Shown piece by piece: positions 44,448 through 54,965 of a DNA stretch of 64,000 bases (within the stretch, counting starts at the first letter, position 1; the number at the start of each line of letters is the position of its first letter). Source of the stretch: Megaustenia siamemsis. Its lineage: Eukaryota; Mollusca; Gastropoda; Stylommatophora; Ariophantidae. The position numbers and the translations under genes were made by a program. The notes beneath the pieces are model-generated. The model ran no database searches. It was given only the letters and a program-made list of their open reading frames with translations, and was not told the origin of the DNA. Location: contig JAVIAB010000047.1 of the NCBI GenBank assembly GCA_032433765.1, positions 13,906,107 to 13,970,106 on the forward strand. The letters are read 5' to 3'.

Positions 44448-44925
44448 TCTATCTGGACTTCAAGGCGTCTGCCGACACCAGAGTTTCCTTTTTTATCGCT
44501 CGGGTCGGTTCTTCAAAGGATGTTTCCGGTCCAGTCTTAGTGATAGGCTACTCCGTGTCCACACCTGCTCGACGAGGGTCTATCGTCCGTTTCGTCGCGT
44601 TTCATAACTTGTGTCGGCCAGAGCAAACATTCGTCTTGAGCTTCCCCGTTTCGGTTTCATCGGCGTATCGTTTCTTTATTCACCCTCTGAAGATCGTCGT
44701 TTCCTCCTCTACCTCCCATTATCCTACATGGACGAGTCACACTGTCACAGTTAGCTGTTCACATTTAAAAAGTACTTATCTGATCTTATACTCCTCCTTG
44801 TATAGAACACTTTACACAACTTTTTAAACAAAATAATCCATTGCAAACAATTTGTCAACCACTTTAATCACATAATCTACACTTCGAAACTAAAACAGCC
44901 ATCTTGACCAACCGAATCTTCCTCC
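44448..44925. other. Unassigned spacer
   Basis: Continuation of the interval split by the SINE. Plus-strand frames (44389-44607, 44540-44827) show no recognisable motif. Confidence 0.4.
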
Positions 44926-45370
44926 TACAATCTTCATCCCAACGTTGTGCTACCAATGCCAGACCTGGACCCTAGATGCAAGAACAATAAGAAAAATAAC
45001 CTCTGCTGAGATTAAATGTGTTAGACGAATGACAGGAAACAGTCTGAGAGATAAGATCAGAAATGAAGAACTGAGACAAAAGCTAGGAATAGCCCCCGCC
45101 ATAGAATATATAAAGAAACAACAAATAAAATGGTTTGGCCACGTGACACAACAGAGTGATCAAAACACAACGCAGCAAGTGTTCTATAAACGTTGTGAGA
45201 ACACCAGACCCAAGGGCCGACCACTAAAAAGATGGATCGATGGAATATTAGAAGCACTAGGAAACATAACAGCAACAAAAGCGAACAGAAGAGCAAAAGA
45301 CCGATAAATTATATCTCTCGTCCGCTACGATGAAAGGCAAATGAGGAAGGAAAGAGGAAGAACTCACTAC
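44926..45370 (+). mobile_element. LINE family C 3' fragment with open tail
   Basis: An uninterrupted 120-codon frame (44945-45307) covers CYQCQTWTLDARTIRKITSA, RRMTGNSLRDKIRNEELRQK, LGIAPAIEYIKKQQIKWFGH, CENTRPKGRPLKRWIDGILE and ATKANRRAKDR. The lack of stops suggests a fairly recent copy, but the reverse transcriptase is missing. Confidence 0.87.
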
Positions 45371-45940
45371 CCTTCATCGATCCTTCTACCACTTTTATTA
45401 TTTCTTGCATTCAAAATTCCCTTCTATTTTTCCCTCCATTCGTCCCCTATTTACTACACAAAGACGTGATCACCATTTTCCTAATTGATTCTCTGAGCAA
45501 AAACCGTCTTACCGTAACCAATTACATTAACTTCACTTGCTCCTTACAAGTCATACAACATTCAACGTGTCCTCGAGGCAAGCTCGCTATATCCATGAAT
45601 AATAAAGCACTCGTGCAATAAAACATGGTAAATCAATTTGGTTCCACTAGCTTAAGTTATAAACAACGAGCTGACAGTAGAGGTTTAAAAAAATGCCGAG
45701 TGCTACATACATATATAACTATATTTACCACATTATCCTACTTCTGTGGTCTGGCGAGGGGATTTATAAATCCTAACAATAAAGGTCGCTTGTTCATTGT
45801 AGACGCCAAGAGGTCTTCTAGTATGAGTTTTGTTGTTGTTGTTGTTTATTTCAGACTTGAAAGAAAAATAAATTCGACCATACAGTGATTGGAACTTGCG
45901 TTCACCTGGTTTGGAGACCAACAAATTATCGATTCGGCCA
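45371..45940. other. Unassigned spacer
   Basis: No recognised element; TGTTGTTGTTGTT at 45832-45845. Frames at 45625-45888 and 45733-45957 lack recognisable domains. Confidence 0.4.
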
Positions 45941-45944
45941 CCCG

Positions 45945-46700
45945 CTCTATAATGCAATTTTTTTCCCTTCTCCTTTCCTTCCTCATTTGCCTTTCAGCGT
46001 AGAGGGAAGATATAATTTGCGTTCTTTTGCTCTTGTATTTGTTTCAGTAGATGCTATGTTTCCTAGTGTTTCCAATATTCCGTCAATCTTATTCGTGGTC
46101 GGCCCTTGGGTCTGGTGTTCTCGCAATGTTTATTGAAGGCTCGTTATATTGTGTTTTGATCTTTCGGCCTTATCGCGTGGCCAAAAAAGTTTTATCTGTT
46201 GTTGTTTTAATATTCTATGACGGGGGATATTCCGAGCTTTTTTTTCAGTTCATTTCTGATCTTATCTCTCAGACTGTTTCCTGTCATTCGTCTAACACAT
46301 TTCATCTCTGTAGAGGTTATTTTCTTATTGTTCATGCTTCTATGGTTCATGTCTGGCATTGGTAGCACAACGTTGGGATGAAGATTGTATTGTATAGTGT
46401 CCGTTTTGCCTCTTGAGTTATTTTCTTGTTGGACAATAGTGGTGATAGCTATCCAATGATTTGACAAGCCTGAGTCTATTTCTGCTGTTTGCGAACTATC
46501 GTTTGCCACTAGACTTCCTAGGTATTTTTTAATTCCTCTATTTGTTTTAATTGCCTGCCGGCTATAGTAATGTTGATATCCTGTTTTTCTTTTGCTTTAT
46601 TCATGACTTCTGAATGGATGCTGTTGATTTTCATTCTGCATTTTGTGCCTGTGTTGTTGGGTCTATTCAAATGTTCTTGTAGGTCTTCTACTTTTTCCCT
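45945..46700 (-). mobile_element. LINE family C fragment, longer than most
   Basis: From 46700 on the minus strand it carries the segment for EDLQEHLN, the region with INSIHSEVMNKAKEK-type wording, VANDSSQTAEIDS, PTIVQQENN-like frame-shifted coding, MKCVRRMTGNSLRDKIRNE, and the tail GRPRIRL to the CTGAAAGGCAAATGAGG end near 45990. Frameshifts at 46390 and 46440. Confidence 0.78.
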
Positions 46701-46844
46701 GTATTTAATAATACATACATAAACAAGAGAAATAACGAAACTCCCAGAGATCAGGAAGTTACTGTCGCGGAGTGGTTAATAATTGTCTTCAGTGGACAAG
46801 TGGACAGATTAGGTAATTATATAGATGATCCGATCTCTAGATTC

Positions 46845-47095
46845 ATCATCATTATGTGCCATCTCGGTAAGCGTAGAAGATCATGTCCTTCCACAATTTT
46901 CTATCCACAGTGCATCGTATTAATACCGTGCTATAACACCAAGCTCGCTAGTATCTCCTCTCTTTGTCGTCCGCGATCTCTCCCTCCCTGTGTTTTGCCA
47001 GCTGTAACCAAGTATTCAAACTTTCCTCTTCATATAATGTGCTCGAGAAATGTTGATTGCATCTTTCTGATATCCAATTTTAGACTCACCAAGTT
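46845..47095 (-). mobile_element. LINE family B 3' fragment
   Basis: Plus strand ATCATCATTATGTGCCATCT then GATCATGTCCTTCCACAAT and TTTGTCGTCCGCGATCTCTC: the antisense of the B tail (RRLWKDMI, SLVSWHG, RDRGRQRE). Short, with a deletion around 46920. Confidence 0.75.
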
Positions 47096-47121
47096 ATAAA
47101 TAGGTACCAATGATTTTAAGT

Positions 47122-47384
47122 AAAAAAAAAAAAAAGTAAATTACCCCCGTCGCGCCAAATGTTGTATAGGGAATATGGTGTTAGTGACCATACATTTTAC
47201 AGACCTTCGGCACATGATTTTTGGGGTAATGTGGTCGGTATTACGCCCGTGTCGCCTTATTTTCCCAGAAAAAAATCCGGTACCTATTAAAGGCTGGGTG
47301 AACCGAAAGCCGTCGATTGGGTCGAACCCTACCTCTTGTCCTTTGTAGTCCAGTCCACTAACCACTGAGCTATTGCGGCTCCCG
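47122..47384 (-). mobile_element. SINE-1 copy with 11-bp target duplication
   Basis: Oligo-A (plus strand) at 47122-47134, body with CGCCAAATGTTGTATAGGGA, CATGATTTTTGGGGTAATG and TTAAAGGCTGGGTG, head ending GCGGCTCCC. TSD TGATTTTAAGT (47111-47121) and TGACTTTAAGT (47385-47395), 10 of 11 matched. Confidence 0.9.
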
Positions 47385-47395
47385 TGACTTTAAGT

Positions 47396-47925
47396 GGGGG
47401 GAAACAAAGACGGCTTGGAATAGTTCTGGCCGCATTACGAGAAATGTCCCGGTGACTTAAACAAAATGGACACAAAAAAGAAACTTATTTCATAACATCA
47501 TTATCTATCTGCACATTGCATGAGGCGTGACTTGTTTATTTCCTATTTCGTTATATGATTTTAGCGTTGGCAGTTGTAATTGATGATGTTACAACGTAGA
47601 AATAGCCCAGTTATTACCTTTCCCGGAAGCTGTTTTAATGCTACAAAGTGGGAGAGTGATCAGCATTGACCGGATTAAAGCAGCAGTGATGTTTAATTAG
47701 AGACAAAAACATTAGCCTAAATGGTGAGACTGGGAAAATGGTAATTACCGTTTCAAATCGCTGGCGATTCTAAGTGTCACGTAGGCGGAAGTGGGAAATG
47801 GACTGAACAAGATTTATAAATGTGGACATTAATAACACCTAATTGAAAGCTTTTTCTTATATACAATGTCGAATTTGATCTTTCCTTATCTTATCGATTC
47901 ATTTTTACATCAGTACCTACATGTT
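47396..47925. other. Unassigned spacer
   Basis: No recognised repeat or gene. CTTTCCTTATCTTATC at 47879-47894 recurs two to three times after the next SINE (48170-48215). Confidence 0.4.
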
Positions 47926-48150
47926 GGGAGCCGCAATAGCTCAGTGGTTAGTGAACTGGACTACAAAGGACGAGAGGTAGGGTTAGATCCCAACCGACGG
48001 CTTCAGGGTCACCCAGCCTTTAATGGGTACCGGACGTAATACCGACCACATTACCCCAAAAATCATGTGGCGAGGGTATGTAAAATTTATGGTCACTAAG
48101 ACCATATTCCCTATACCCCACTTGGCGTGACAGTGGTAGTTTAATTTTTA
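47926..48150 (+). mobile_element. SINE-1 copy with internal deletion
   Basis: Begins GGGAGCCGCAATAGCTCAGT and contains the B-box-like GGTTAGATCCC with one change. The expected segment after GGTACCGGA (TTTTTTCTGGGAAAGTAAAG) is missing at about 48033, and the copy ends CACTTGGCGTGACAGTGG. No clear TSD. Confidence 0.85.
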
Positions 48151-48159
48151 CTTATCTTA

Positions 48160-48225
48160 TCAGATTTTATCTTTCCTTATCTTATCGGATTTTATCTTTC
48201 CTTATCTTACCGGATTTTATCTTAT
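48160..48225. repeat. Short 31-bp tandem repeat
   Basis: TTTATCTTTCCTTATCTTAT followed by CGGAT, about 2.5 copies. Confidence 0.75.
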
Positions 48226-48558
48226 ATTTTTTTCTTGCACTAACCAACTTTCACCTCTGGGCAAAGTCCTTAGAGACTAAGAACTTAATTTTGCGCAATA
48301 ATCCGTCTTTCCTTGGCAGCCGTGCGCACAGTGGTCCCTCGTCGGACAGGCAGATAACTTCGTCTTCGGAGATACTCATATTTTTTTCCGTCGACGAATA
48401 ATTGACATATCAGGCCGGGACTCGCTGCTGAGACGAGGGGTGGTTGCCGCTGAGAGAAATCACAAATTACAATCCAAACTAGTGCCACCAGGATTTGAAC
48501 TCACATCCTCTCTGTCTAGAGACCGGCATCTTGTTTCGATACCAACCAATCTCTACAA
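48226..48558 (-). mobile_element. SINE-2 copy
   Basis: Antisense SINE-2: T-rich start (48229-48235), GGGCAAAGTCCTTAGAGAC, GTCCCTCGTCGGACAGGCAG, GATAACTTCGTCTTCGGAGA, GGTGGTTGCCGCTGAGAGAA and the head near 48490-48550. Lies just right of a SINE-1 copy. Confidence 0.82.
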
Positions 48559-48838
48559 CTCCCACCCTTCCAAATCATATATTATTTATCGTATTTAACA
48601 TTAAATTACCTAATATTACGATACCTTACCTTCATCTTACATTCTATCTTCTATTATACTTTCGAGTCGAAGACGGCTCATGGTGCAGATATTCTAGACC
48701 CTCTGTCCGACGATCTTTGTTATCAATAGTCAGACCTTGCACAGGAACCGCATTGTATCTCGCCACATATCCCCGTTCTGGACAAGCTGCTTAATCGCCG
48801 AGAGGGAGCTGATGCCTACCTTTGTTATCTATAACCTA
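48559..48838. other. Unassigned spacer
   Basis: No recognised feature. Confidence 0.4.
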
Positions 48839-48839
48839 A

Positions 48840-49320
48840 GTCACTCACCATCATCGTCGCCATCGGCATCATCGTCGCCATCGGCATCATCGTCATCATC
48901 GGCATCATCGTCGTCATCGGCATCATCGTCGCCATCGTCGTCATCGGCATCATCGTCGCCATCGGCGTCATCGTCGCCATCGGCATCATCGGCGTCATCG
49001 TCGTCATCGGCGTCATCGTCGTCATCGGCGTCATCGGCGTCATCGTCGTCATCGTCGCCATCGTCGTCATCGTCGCCATTGTCGTCATTGTCGTCATCGG
49101 CGTCATCGGCGTCATCGGCGTCATCGTCGTCATCCTCGTCATCGTCGTCATCGGCATCATCGTCGTCATCGGCATCATCGTCGTCATCGGCATCATCGTC
49201 GTCATCGGCATCATCGTCGTCATCGGCATCATCGTCGTCATCGGCATCATCACCATCATCGCCGTCATCGGCATCATCACCATCATCGTCGTCATCGGCA
49301 TCATCGACATCGTTGGCATT
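48840..49320. repeat. Trinucleotide-based (TCR/GCN) microsatellite array
   Basis: About 160 triplets drawn from TCA, TCG, CCA, GCA, GCG and the like, arranged as CATCGTCGTCATCGG-type 15- to 18-bp words, mainly TCGGCATCATCGTCGTCA at 49148-49245. It makes a poly-Ser/Ala plus frame and a poly-Met/Thr minus frame. Both are low-complexity artefacts, although poly-Ser coding cannot be excluded by sequence alone. Confidence 0.9.
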
Positions 49321-49384
49321 AACACCACCACCTTCATGTCTAGATAGTCTGTCTATTCTAAGACGTCGCTCTTTTAATTTTCAG

Positions 49385-49765
49385 TTTCCCATTCTCCAGC
49401 TGTGTTGCCTATCTCAAATGAATACAGCCTGTAAGAAACTTTTCATGTAATGATCTGAAAGTCTCTCATTCTCCAGCTGTGTTGCCCATCTCAAGTCAAT
49501 ACAGCCGGTAAGAAACTATTCATGTAATGATCTGAAAGTCTCGCATTCTCCCGCTGTGTTGCCCATCTCAAGTCAATACAGCCGGTAAGAAACTATTCAT
49601 GTAATGATCTGAAAGTCTCTCATTCTCCCGCTGTGTTGCCCATCTCAAGTCAATACAGCCGGTAAGAAACTATTCATGTAATGATCTGAAAGTCTCCCAT
49701 TCTCCAGCTGCGTTGCCCATCTCAAGTGAATACAGCCGGTAAGAAACTATTCCTGACATGAATTC
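49385..49765. repeat. 75-bp minisatellite, five units
   Basis: Each unit contains CCAGCTGTGTTGCCCATCTC, AATACAGCCGGTAAGAAACT and TTCATGTAATGATCTGAAAG. Units differ by single bases. Array edges are clean. Confidence 0.93.
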
Positions 49766-49829
49766 ATCAAAGTTGCCACCATTGCCACCTATTTATAATA
49801 ATTCCCACTGCTATTAATCTTTCACTGGC

Positions 49830-50235
49830 ATGTGTACGCAGAGTAAAAATCCGGAGGGAGGGACCCTAAGCCAGTATATGGCGCTAATCGTCTTTTTGGC
49901 ATCCTCTGCACCTTCTTTCAATTCTGAGCGTATGGACTACGTCCCTCCTTCGGAAATGCTCGAAATTACGTCGAGAGGGGGATAGTGCGACTGGTTAAAG
50001 TACTATCTTCATATTCCGTGCCCAGGCAGAGTAGGCAAAGTGAAATGAGGAAGAAAGTTCTCGTGTATCAGTGGACCGAACTTGTTCATTCGGTGGCCGT
50101 GTGCATTTGTCAAACATTGGTTGAATTAGCCACGAGCGAAGCTGTTCGACAAAAACAAATCCTCAAAAAAATTAACAATAGCCTCCGATAGACCGTCTGA
50201 CAAGACGAAAATGGTCATATGCTGCTATGTTATGA
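49830..50235 (+). mobile_element. LINE family F 3' end with degenerate flank
   Basis: GTAGGCAAAGTGAAATGAGG ... TGTGCATTTGTCAAACATTGG, TTGAATTAGCCACGAGCGAAG, CTGTTCGACAAAAACAAATC and GACCGTCTGACAAGACGAAA match the family-F end at 36380-36500, including the frame region for the Cys/His motif, with frameshifts. Left part 49830-49980 shares short words with 23860-23960. Confidence 0.6.
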
Positions 50236-50309
50236 TACATGTATGTTGCACTATAAGCACATGTATGTTAGAAGCAAAAATAAAGGACTCAACGTTAATA
50301 GCAAAAATA

Positions 50310-50995
50310 AACTAGTAATGGTAACAACAAAGAAAAAGATATTACCTCAGTGCAAAAAAAACAAAGACAAGTGGAACAATATTAAAACAGGTAAATGAAT
50401 TTAAATATTTGGGAACTTTGTTTACCTCAGATGGAAGATATACAAATGAGCTGAGATGCAGAATGGCTCAGGCAAAAGTAGTTCTCAAAAAAAAAATTTG
50501 GAAGACACTACGCAATCCATTTTTTACAATAGAAACAAGAAAAATAGTTCTTAAATGTTATGTAGGGCCAGTCTTAACATATGGATGTGAATCATGGACA
50601 ATAGGACAACAGACAAGAAAATCACTGGAGTCTGTAGAAATGTCGTTTTACAGAAGAATGTTGAGAATACCATGGACAGCTAAGAAGAGTAATGAAAATG
50701 TTCTGAAAGAGGCCAAAGCAAAAAGTAGAGCTAATTTCCAATATAAGGAAGAAACAATCATCATTTTTTGGCCATGTAATGATGAAGGGAACGGCTGGAA
50801 TATATTGTAACAACTGGGAAAATTGAGGGACGAAGAGATAGAGAGAAGCAAAGAGAAAAAAAAATACCAGGCAGCTTAAGACAATGCCTTGGCAGAAGGT
50901 CAACAACATAAAATGATAAATAACTGTCGAGATCGAAAGTTGTGGTGAGACATGATCACCTACGCCAGCAGGCCCGGTATTTGATGATGATGATG
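50310..50995 (+). mobile_element. LINE family E 3' half
   Basis: ORF 50409-50810: GTLFTSDGRYTNELRCRMAQ, TIETRKIVLKCYVGPVLTYG, CESWTIGQQTRKSLESVEMS, FYRRMLRIPWTAKKSN and VLKEAKAKS, then a frameshift into RREQLEYIVTTGKIEG-type coding and the 3' end CAGGCCCGGTATTTGATGATG. The reverse-transcriptase core lies 5' of the truncation. It matches 60679-61300 closely in opposite orientation. Confidence 0.85.
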
Positions 50996-51118
50996 TTACC
51001 CTGCATTAAGATGATCATCGCGACTGCACTCTGGAAACACCGACAGTGATCCGATCGTCTCGTCGAAAAACGGTAGACTCCGAAAAAAAAAAAACATTAA
51101 CCTCGCGCACGAACACCG
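50996..51118. other. Short unassigned spacer
   Basis: No feature recognised. Confidence 0.35.
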
Positions 51119-51342
51119 TTGTGCAGTCTTCTTTTTTCATCTTCTTCTTTTTTCCTTCCCAATTTTCCTTTCAGCGTCGAGGGGAGATACAATCATCGGT
51201 ATTTTGCTCTTCTGTTCGCCTCTACTGTTGTTATGTTTCTTTATGTTTTTAATATTCCGTCAATCCATCTTTTTTCATGGTATGCCCTTGGGTTGAGTCG
51301 ATTTAAGTGATCGTGTAGGTCTTCTATTTTTCCTTACATAAG
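51119..51342 (-). mobile_element. LINE family C 3' fragment with internal deletion
   Basis: Plus strand CCTTTCAGCGTCGAGGGGAG, TTTTGCTCTTCTGTTCGCCT and ATTCCGTCAATCCATCTTTT are antisense of the C tail. At 51290 it jumps to GATCGTGTAGGTCTTCTATT, which in the intact copy at 46670-46695 lies about 580 bp upstream in the coding sense, so the middle is deleted. Confidence 0.72.
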
Positions 51343-51344
51343 TG

Positions 51345-51545
51345 CCTGATCGCAAAGTGCTTGATCGCGCAAGTGCCTGATCGCAAAGTGCTTGATCGCG
51401 CAAGTGCCTGATCGCAAAGTGCCTGATCGCGCAAGTGCCTGATCGCGCAAGTGCTTGATCGCGCAAGTGCCTCATCGCGCAAGTGCCTGATCGCGCGCAA
51501 GTGCCTGATCGCAAAGTGCCTGATCGCAAAGTGCCTGATTTGTTG
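51345..51545. repeat. 15/16-bp minisatellite, about 13 units
   Basis: AGTGCCTGATCGCAA (15 bp) and AGTGCCTGATCGCGCA (16 bp) alternate, with one GCGCGC expansion near 51495. It begins directly after the LINE-C fragment. Minus-strand frames are artefacts of the repeat. Confidence 0.92.
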
Positions 51546-51878
51546 CACGGTCTATGTATGATCCATAAATTGTACTGACGCGTTACTCGTCAGATTTCAA
51601 TGCATGAAATCTAACTGAGATCAACATTGTCTGTTGAGCTATATTGTTGCATGGTATCAGATCTGACAGGTCATGGCAGAGACCGTCAAAACTAGATCAT
51701 GTCAGACATTCTGTTTGATGTCTCTCAAATATGTCGCTATTTTTTTCACTAGCTGATTTTAATTCATTTTTAATTTATTTAAAATGCTTCGTTAGCCCAT
51801 TTGTCTCTCTCAGACATTTGATAGATTCGCGCATCTCGTATTTAATCTCACTTTATTTCCCATATACTTTAGTTAGAT
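51546..51878. other. Unassigned spacer
   Basis: T-rich at 51725-51860; no element recognised. Confidence 0.4.
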
Positions 51879-52735
51879 TGCCTAAAAAGAATGGTGCAGT
51901 TGGATGCAGTGATTATAGAACAATAAGCCTAATGAGTCGTGTAACAAACATCTTGCTAAAAGCTATACAAGGAAGGATTCAGAATAAAATCAATACTGAA
52001 TTACAAGAACAATGATTTAGATTGATCAAAAACAGTGGGACAAAAGAAGCCATATTCTGTATGAGGACGTTGATGGAACAGTACACGGAAGTAAACAAAC
52101 CAATATATGCCTGCAACATAGACTACACCAAAGCTTTTGATAAAATACTCCATGAACATCTAATAGAGTATCTAAAAGATATATATCTAAATGATACATA
52201 CATACGACTAATATGTAAGTTACACTGGGAACAAACAGCAATAATAAAATATAACAAAGAGAAATCTATACCTATAGAAAGAAAAGCAAAATGTTATATC
52301 TTCTCAACATTCCTGTATGGTGCAGAAAAAAGGACATTAGACAAGAAAACAGAACAAATAAATGCATTCTTTGAAATGTGGATTTATAGAAGAATAGGAA
52401 GAATTGGATGAACAAAACAGAAAACAAACGAGTAAGTCTTAAAACAACTTAAATGAAAAGAGAATTACTAAACACAATTCAAATAAGACAAATGAGATTT
52501 TGAGGGCGTGTTAAAAGACACAACAGCCTACTAAAAGTAATCTTGGAACAGAGAATACAAGGTAAAATAAGCAGAGACAGACCAAGACTAACGTTGACGT
52601 GTAACATTAAAAGATGGACAAGTCAACCTATGACAACCTGCATCATCAAAGCAAGAGACAGAGAAGGATGGCGCTCTGTGGTAGCCAAAATTCATGCGGA
52701 AACGGCACTCAATGATGATGATGACTTTAGTTAGT
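51879..52735 (+). mobile_element. LINE family D with internal deletion of the RT active site
   Basis: The N-terminal part of a reverse transcriptase is readable: KKNGAVGCSDYRTISLMSRV, the IDYTKAFDK motif (catalytic motif A) and LHWEQTAIIKYNKEKS. It then jumps directly to FLYGAEKRTLDKKTEQINAF and MWIYRRIGRIG. The segment that would hold the xADD motif is missing at about 52280. One stop at 52014 and further damage follow; the tail SRDRPRLTLTCNIKRWTSQP and AKIHAETALN is present. Inactive. Confidence 0.85.
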
Positions 52736-52799
52736 GTCCAGGTTTGGCTTTCTTCAGTTACAGATGCGAAGATTAAATGCCACGCTTTGAAAAACTGGC

Positions 52800-52862
52800 T
52801 CATTAGGTGCCGTCTCCACATCGCACGTTGGCTACCAATACGTTGTCTCGTGTCTTGATGGT
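52800..52862 (-). mobile_element. LINE family D 3' end, part 1 (split)
   Basis: CATTAGGTGCCGTCTCCACA followed by GTTGGCTACCA and TGTCTTGATGGT matches the D 3' end. It continues after the LINE-B insertion at 53137. Confidence 0.78.
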
Positions 52863-53136
52863 GCCAACACAAAAGGCAGCTCCTAAAAACATCAGAAAGA
52901 AACAATCAACATTTTTCAGGCACATCTTGAGAAGAGGAAAGTTGGAATACTTGGTTACAATTGGCAATATAAAAGGAAAGTGAGATCGTGGACGACAAAG
53001 AGAGAAAAAAAAACTGGATAGCTTGGTGTCATGGCATGGCAAACAGTCAACAACAGAACTGATACGATGCAGTGTAGATAGAAGATTGTGGAGGGACATG
53101 ATCACCTACGCCGACCAGTATAGCACATGATGATTA
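52863..53136 (+). mobile_element. LINE family B, 5'-truncated, perfect 12-bp TSD
   Basis: TGTCTTGATGGT occurs at 52851-52862 and again at 53137-53148. Between lies a 274-bp B 3' end: AACATCAGAAAGAAACAATC, GAGAAGAGGAAAGTTGGAAT, GACAAAGAGAGAAAA, GCTTGGTGTCATGGCATGGC, and the end GTATAGCACATGATGATTA. Full identity of the TSD indicates a comparatively young insertion into LINE D. Confidence 0.92.
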
Positions 53137-53261
53137 TGTCTTGATGGTACATGTCATAAGTTCACCAGCCATCTTTGGAATTGTCATGTCCACTTGAGTC
53201 TTGGTCTGCATCTACCTCGTCTGCCTTTACCTTCTCTTCCAAGATAACGTGTAGTAAGATA
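53137..53261 (-). mobile_element. LINE family D 3' end, part 2
   Basis: Continues from 52862: CATAAGTTCACCAGCCATCT, GTCCACTTGAGTCTTGGTC and TACCTCGTCTGCCTTTACC, antisense of the D tail, up to the start of a LINE-A fragment. Confidence 0.72.
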
Positions 53262-53640
53262 TTGTGCCTTTTTCTTTTTCTCCATCCATTTTCAGCTCCC
53301 TGTGGAGCATAGGTCTTCACAGAAACACTTTCCAAGCCGTTCTATTTCTTGCCATTCTTTTAAGATCATTCCATGTCTTTCCCAATCATCGTCATCTCTG
53401 CTTCCCAAGAAGTCTTGTCTTCTCCACGAATATTTTTGTCTTCCTCTGTTTCTCCTTCTGTGGTGCATCCTCAAAAATGTTCATGCCATGTAATACTCTC
53501 AGCTGGCTTCTGCAGTGTGTGTCCTATCCAGCGCCATCGTCTTCGTTGTATCTCGTTGTGCGCTGGTATTTGACTGGTACTTTCCCATAATTCTATGTTA
53601 GTGATTTTGTCCTGCCTTTTCCATCGTTTTATTCTGCGAA
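53262..53640 (-). mobile_element. LINE family A fragment
   Basis: Minus strand encodes [57 protein letters not shown] and, after a frame change, RNRGRQKYSWRRQ, DDDDWERHGMILKEW and the end EDLCSTGS. Fits the A family at 688-1128. Confidence 0.82.
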
Positions 53641-53814
53641 ATCGTCCTGAATTATTCACATTCAATGTTTCAAATAAATTTGTTTTACAAATCTTTAAGT
53701 GACAAAATATCCGGTTCTGCACTGGGACATGGACATTCTTACTCACAGCTGTTTGTAACTGATACTTTAGTTGAGTGCTCATTTATGTCTACTCAGAAAC
53801 ATAACTGTGAGAGA
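53641..53814. other. Short unassigned spacer
   Basis: No feature recognised between LINE A and LINE C. Confidence 0.35.
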
Positions 53815-54840
53815 TACTAACAACATACGGAATAAGCCAACATCTAACCAACCTAATTAAAAGTCTCTACATCAACAGCATCTGCAGGGTCAGAACAGCA
53901 GCAGGCTACACAGACCACTTCGAAGTTAGATCAGGTGTAAGACAGGGGTGCGTACTATCCCCCCTGCTGTTTATTATATACATGGACTATATATGCAAGC
54001 TAGCCAACCCATCAGAGATAGAGGAGATCAACGAGCTTTTATTTGCAGACGATCAGGCACTAATACATGAAACAATAGAAGACCTACAAGAACACATAAA
54101 CAAACTCAACATCTCAGGCACAAAATAGAACACGAAAATCAACATCAACAAAACAGAAGTCATGAATGTCGCCAAAAATAAACAGAATATCAACATAACT
54201 ATAGAAGGCAGGCAACTGAAACAAGTAGAGGAATTCAAATACCTAGGAAGTCTAATGACAAACGATAATTCCCAAACAGCAGAGATAGAATCAAGATGCA
54301 ACAAAGCTTGTCAAATCATCGGACAGTTATCACCACTATTGTTCAACAAGGAAATAACTCTGGAGGCAAAACGAACACTATACAATACAATCTTCATCCT
54401 AACGTTGTGCTACCAATGCCAGACCTGGACCCTGGCTGCAAGAACAATAAGCAAAATAACCTCTACAGAGATGAAATGTGTTAGACGAATGACAGGAAAC
54501 AGTCTAAGAGATAAGATCATAAATGAAGAATTGAGAAAAAAGCTAGGAATAGCCCCCGCCATAGAATTTATAAGGAAACAACAGATAAAATGGTTTGGCC
54601 ACGTGACAAGGCAGAAAGAACAAAACACAACACAACGAGCCTTCAACAAACGTTGTGAGAACACCAGACCCAAGGGTCGACCACGAAAATGATGGATCGA
54701 TGGAATATTAGAAGCACTAGGAAACATAACAGCAACAAAGGCGAACAGAAGAGCAAAATACCGCAAATTATATCTCCCCTCGACGCTGAAAGGCAGATGA
54801 GGAAAGAAAAAAGAAGAAAAGAAGTGAAACATAACATACA
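53815..54840 (+). mobile_element. LINE family C, longest copy with RT catalytic motif
   Basis: Readable from GISQHLTNLIKSLYINSICR through VRSGVRQGCVLSPLLFIIYM and INELLFADDQALIHETIEDL, with FADD as the RT catalytic motif C. Then come NKTEVMNVAKNKQNINITIE, EFKYLGSLMTNDNSQTAEIE, SRCNKACQIIGQLSPLLFNK, CYQCQTWTLAARTIS, RRMTGNSLRDKIINEELRKK and RPKGRPRK. Only two in-frame stops were seen (TAG at 54126-54128 and TGA at 54690-54692) and the frame is otherwise unbroken for about 330 codons. It lacks the endonuclease and RT fingers (5' truncation). Confidence 0.9.
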
Positions 54841-54965
54841 CTTCTTTAAGTGTACTTAAGTGATTATAAGAACCTAGTGCTTTAATTTTTTTTAAATTCG
54901 TGTTCTTAAAAAATGAATATTGCACTTTGCAAATTTTAGAATTTTTATTTATCGTTGTTGTTACG
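54841..54965. other. Short AT-rich spacer
   Basis: No feature recognised. Confidence 0.35.

Noticed and set aside
48737..49450. Poly-Ser/Ala plus-strand frame and poly-Met/Thr minus-strand frame
   Set aside because: Both are translations of one triplet microsatellite; no domain or flanking gene structure supports either.
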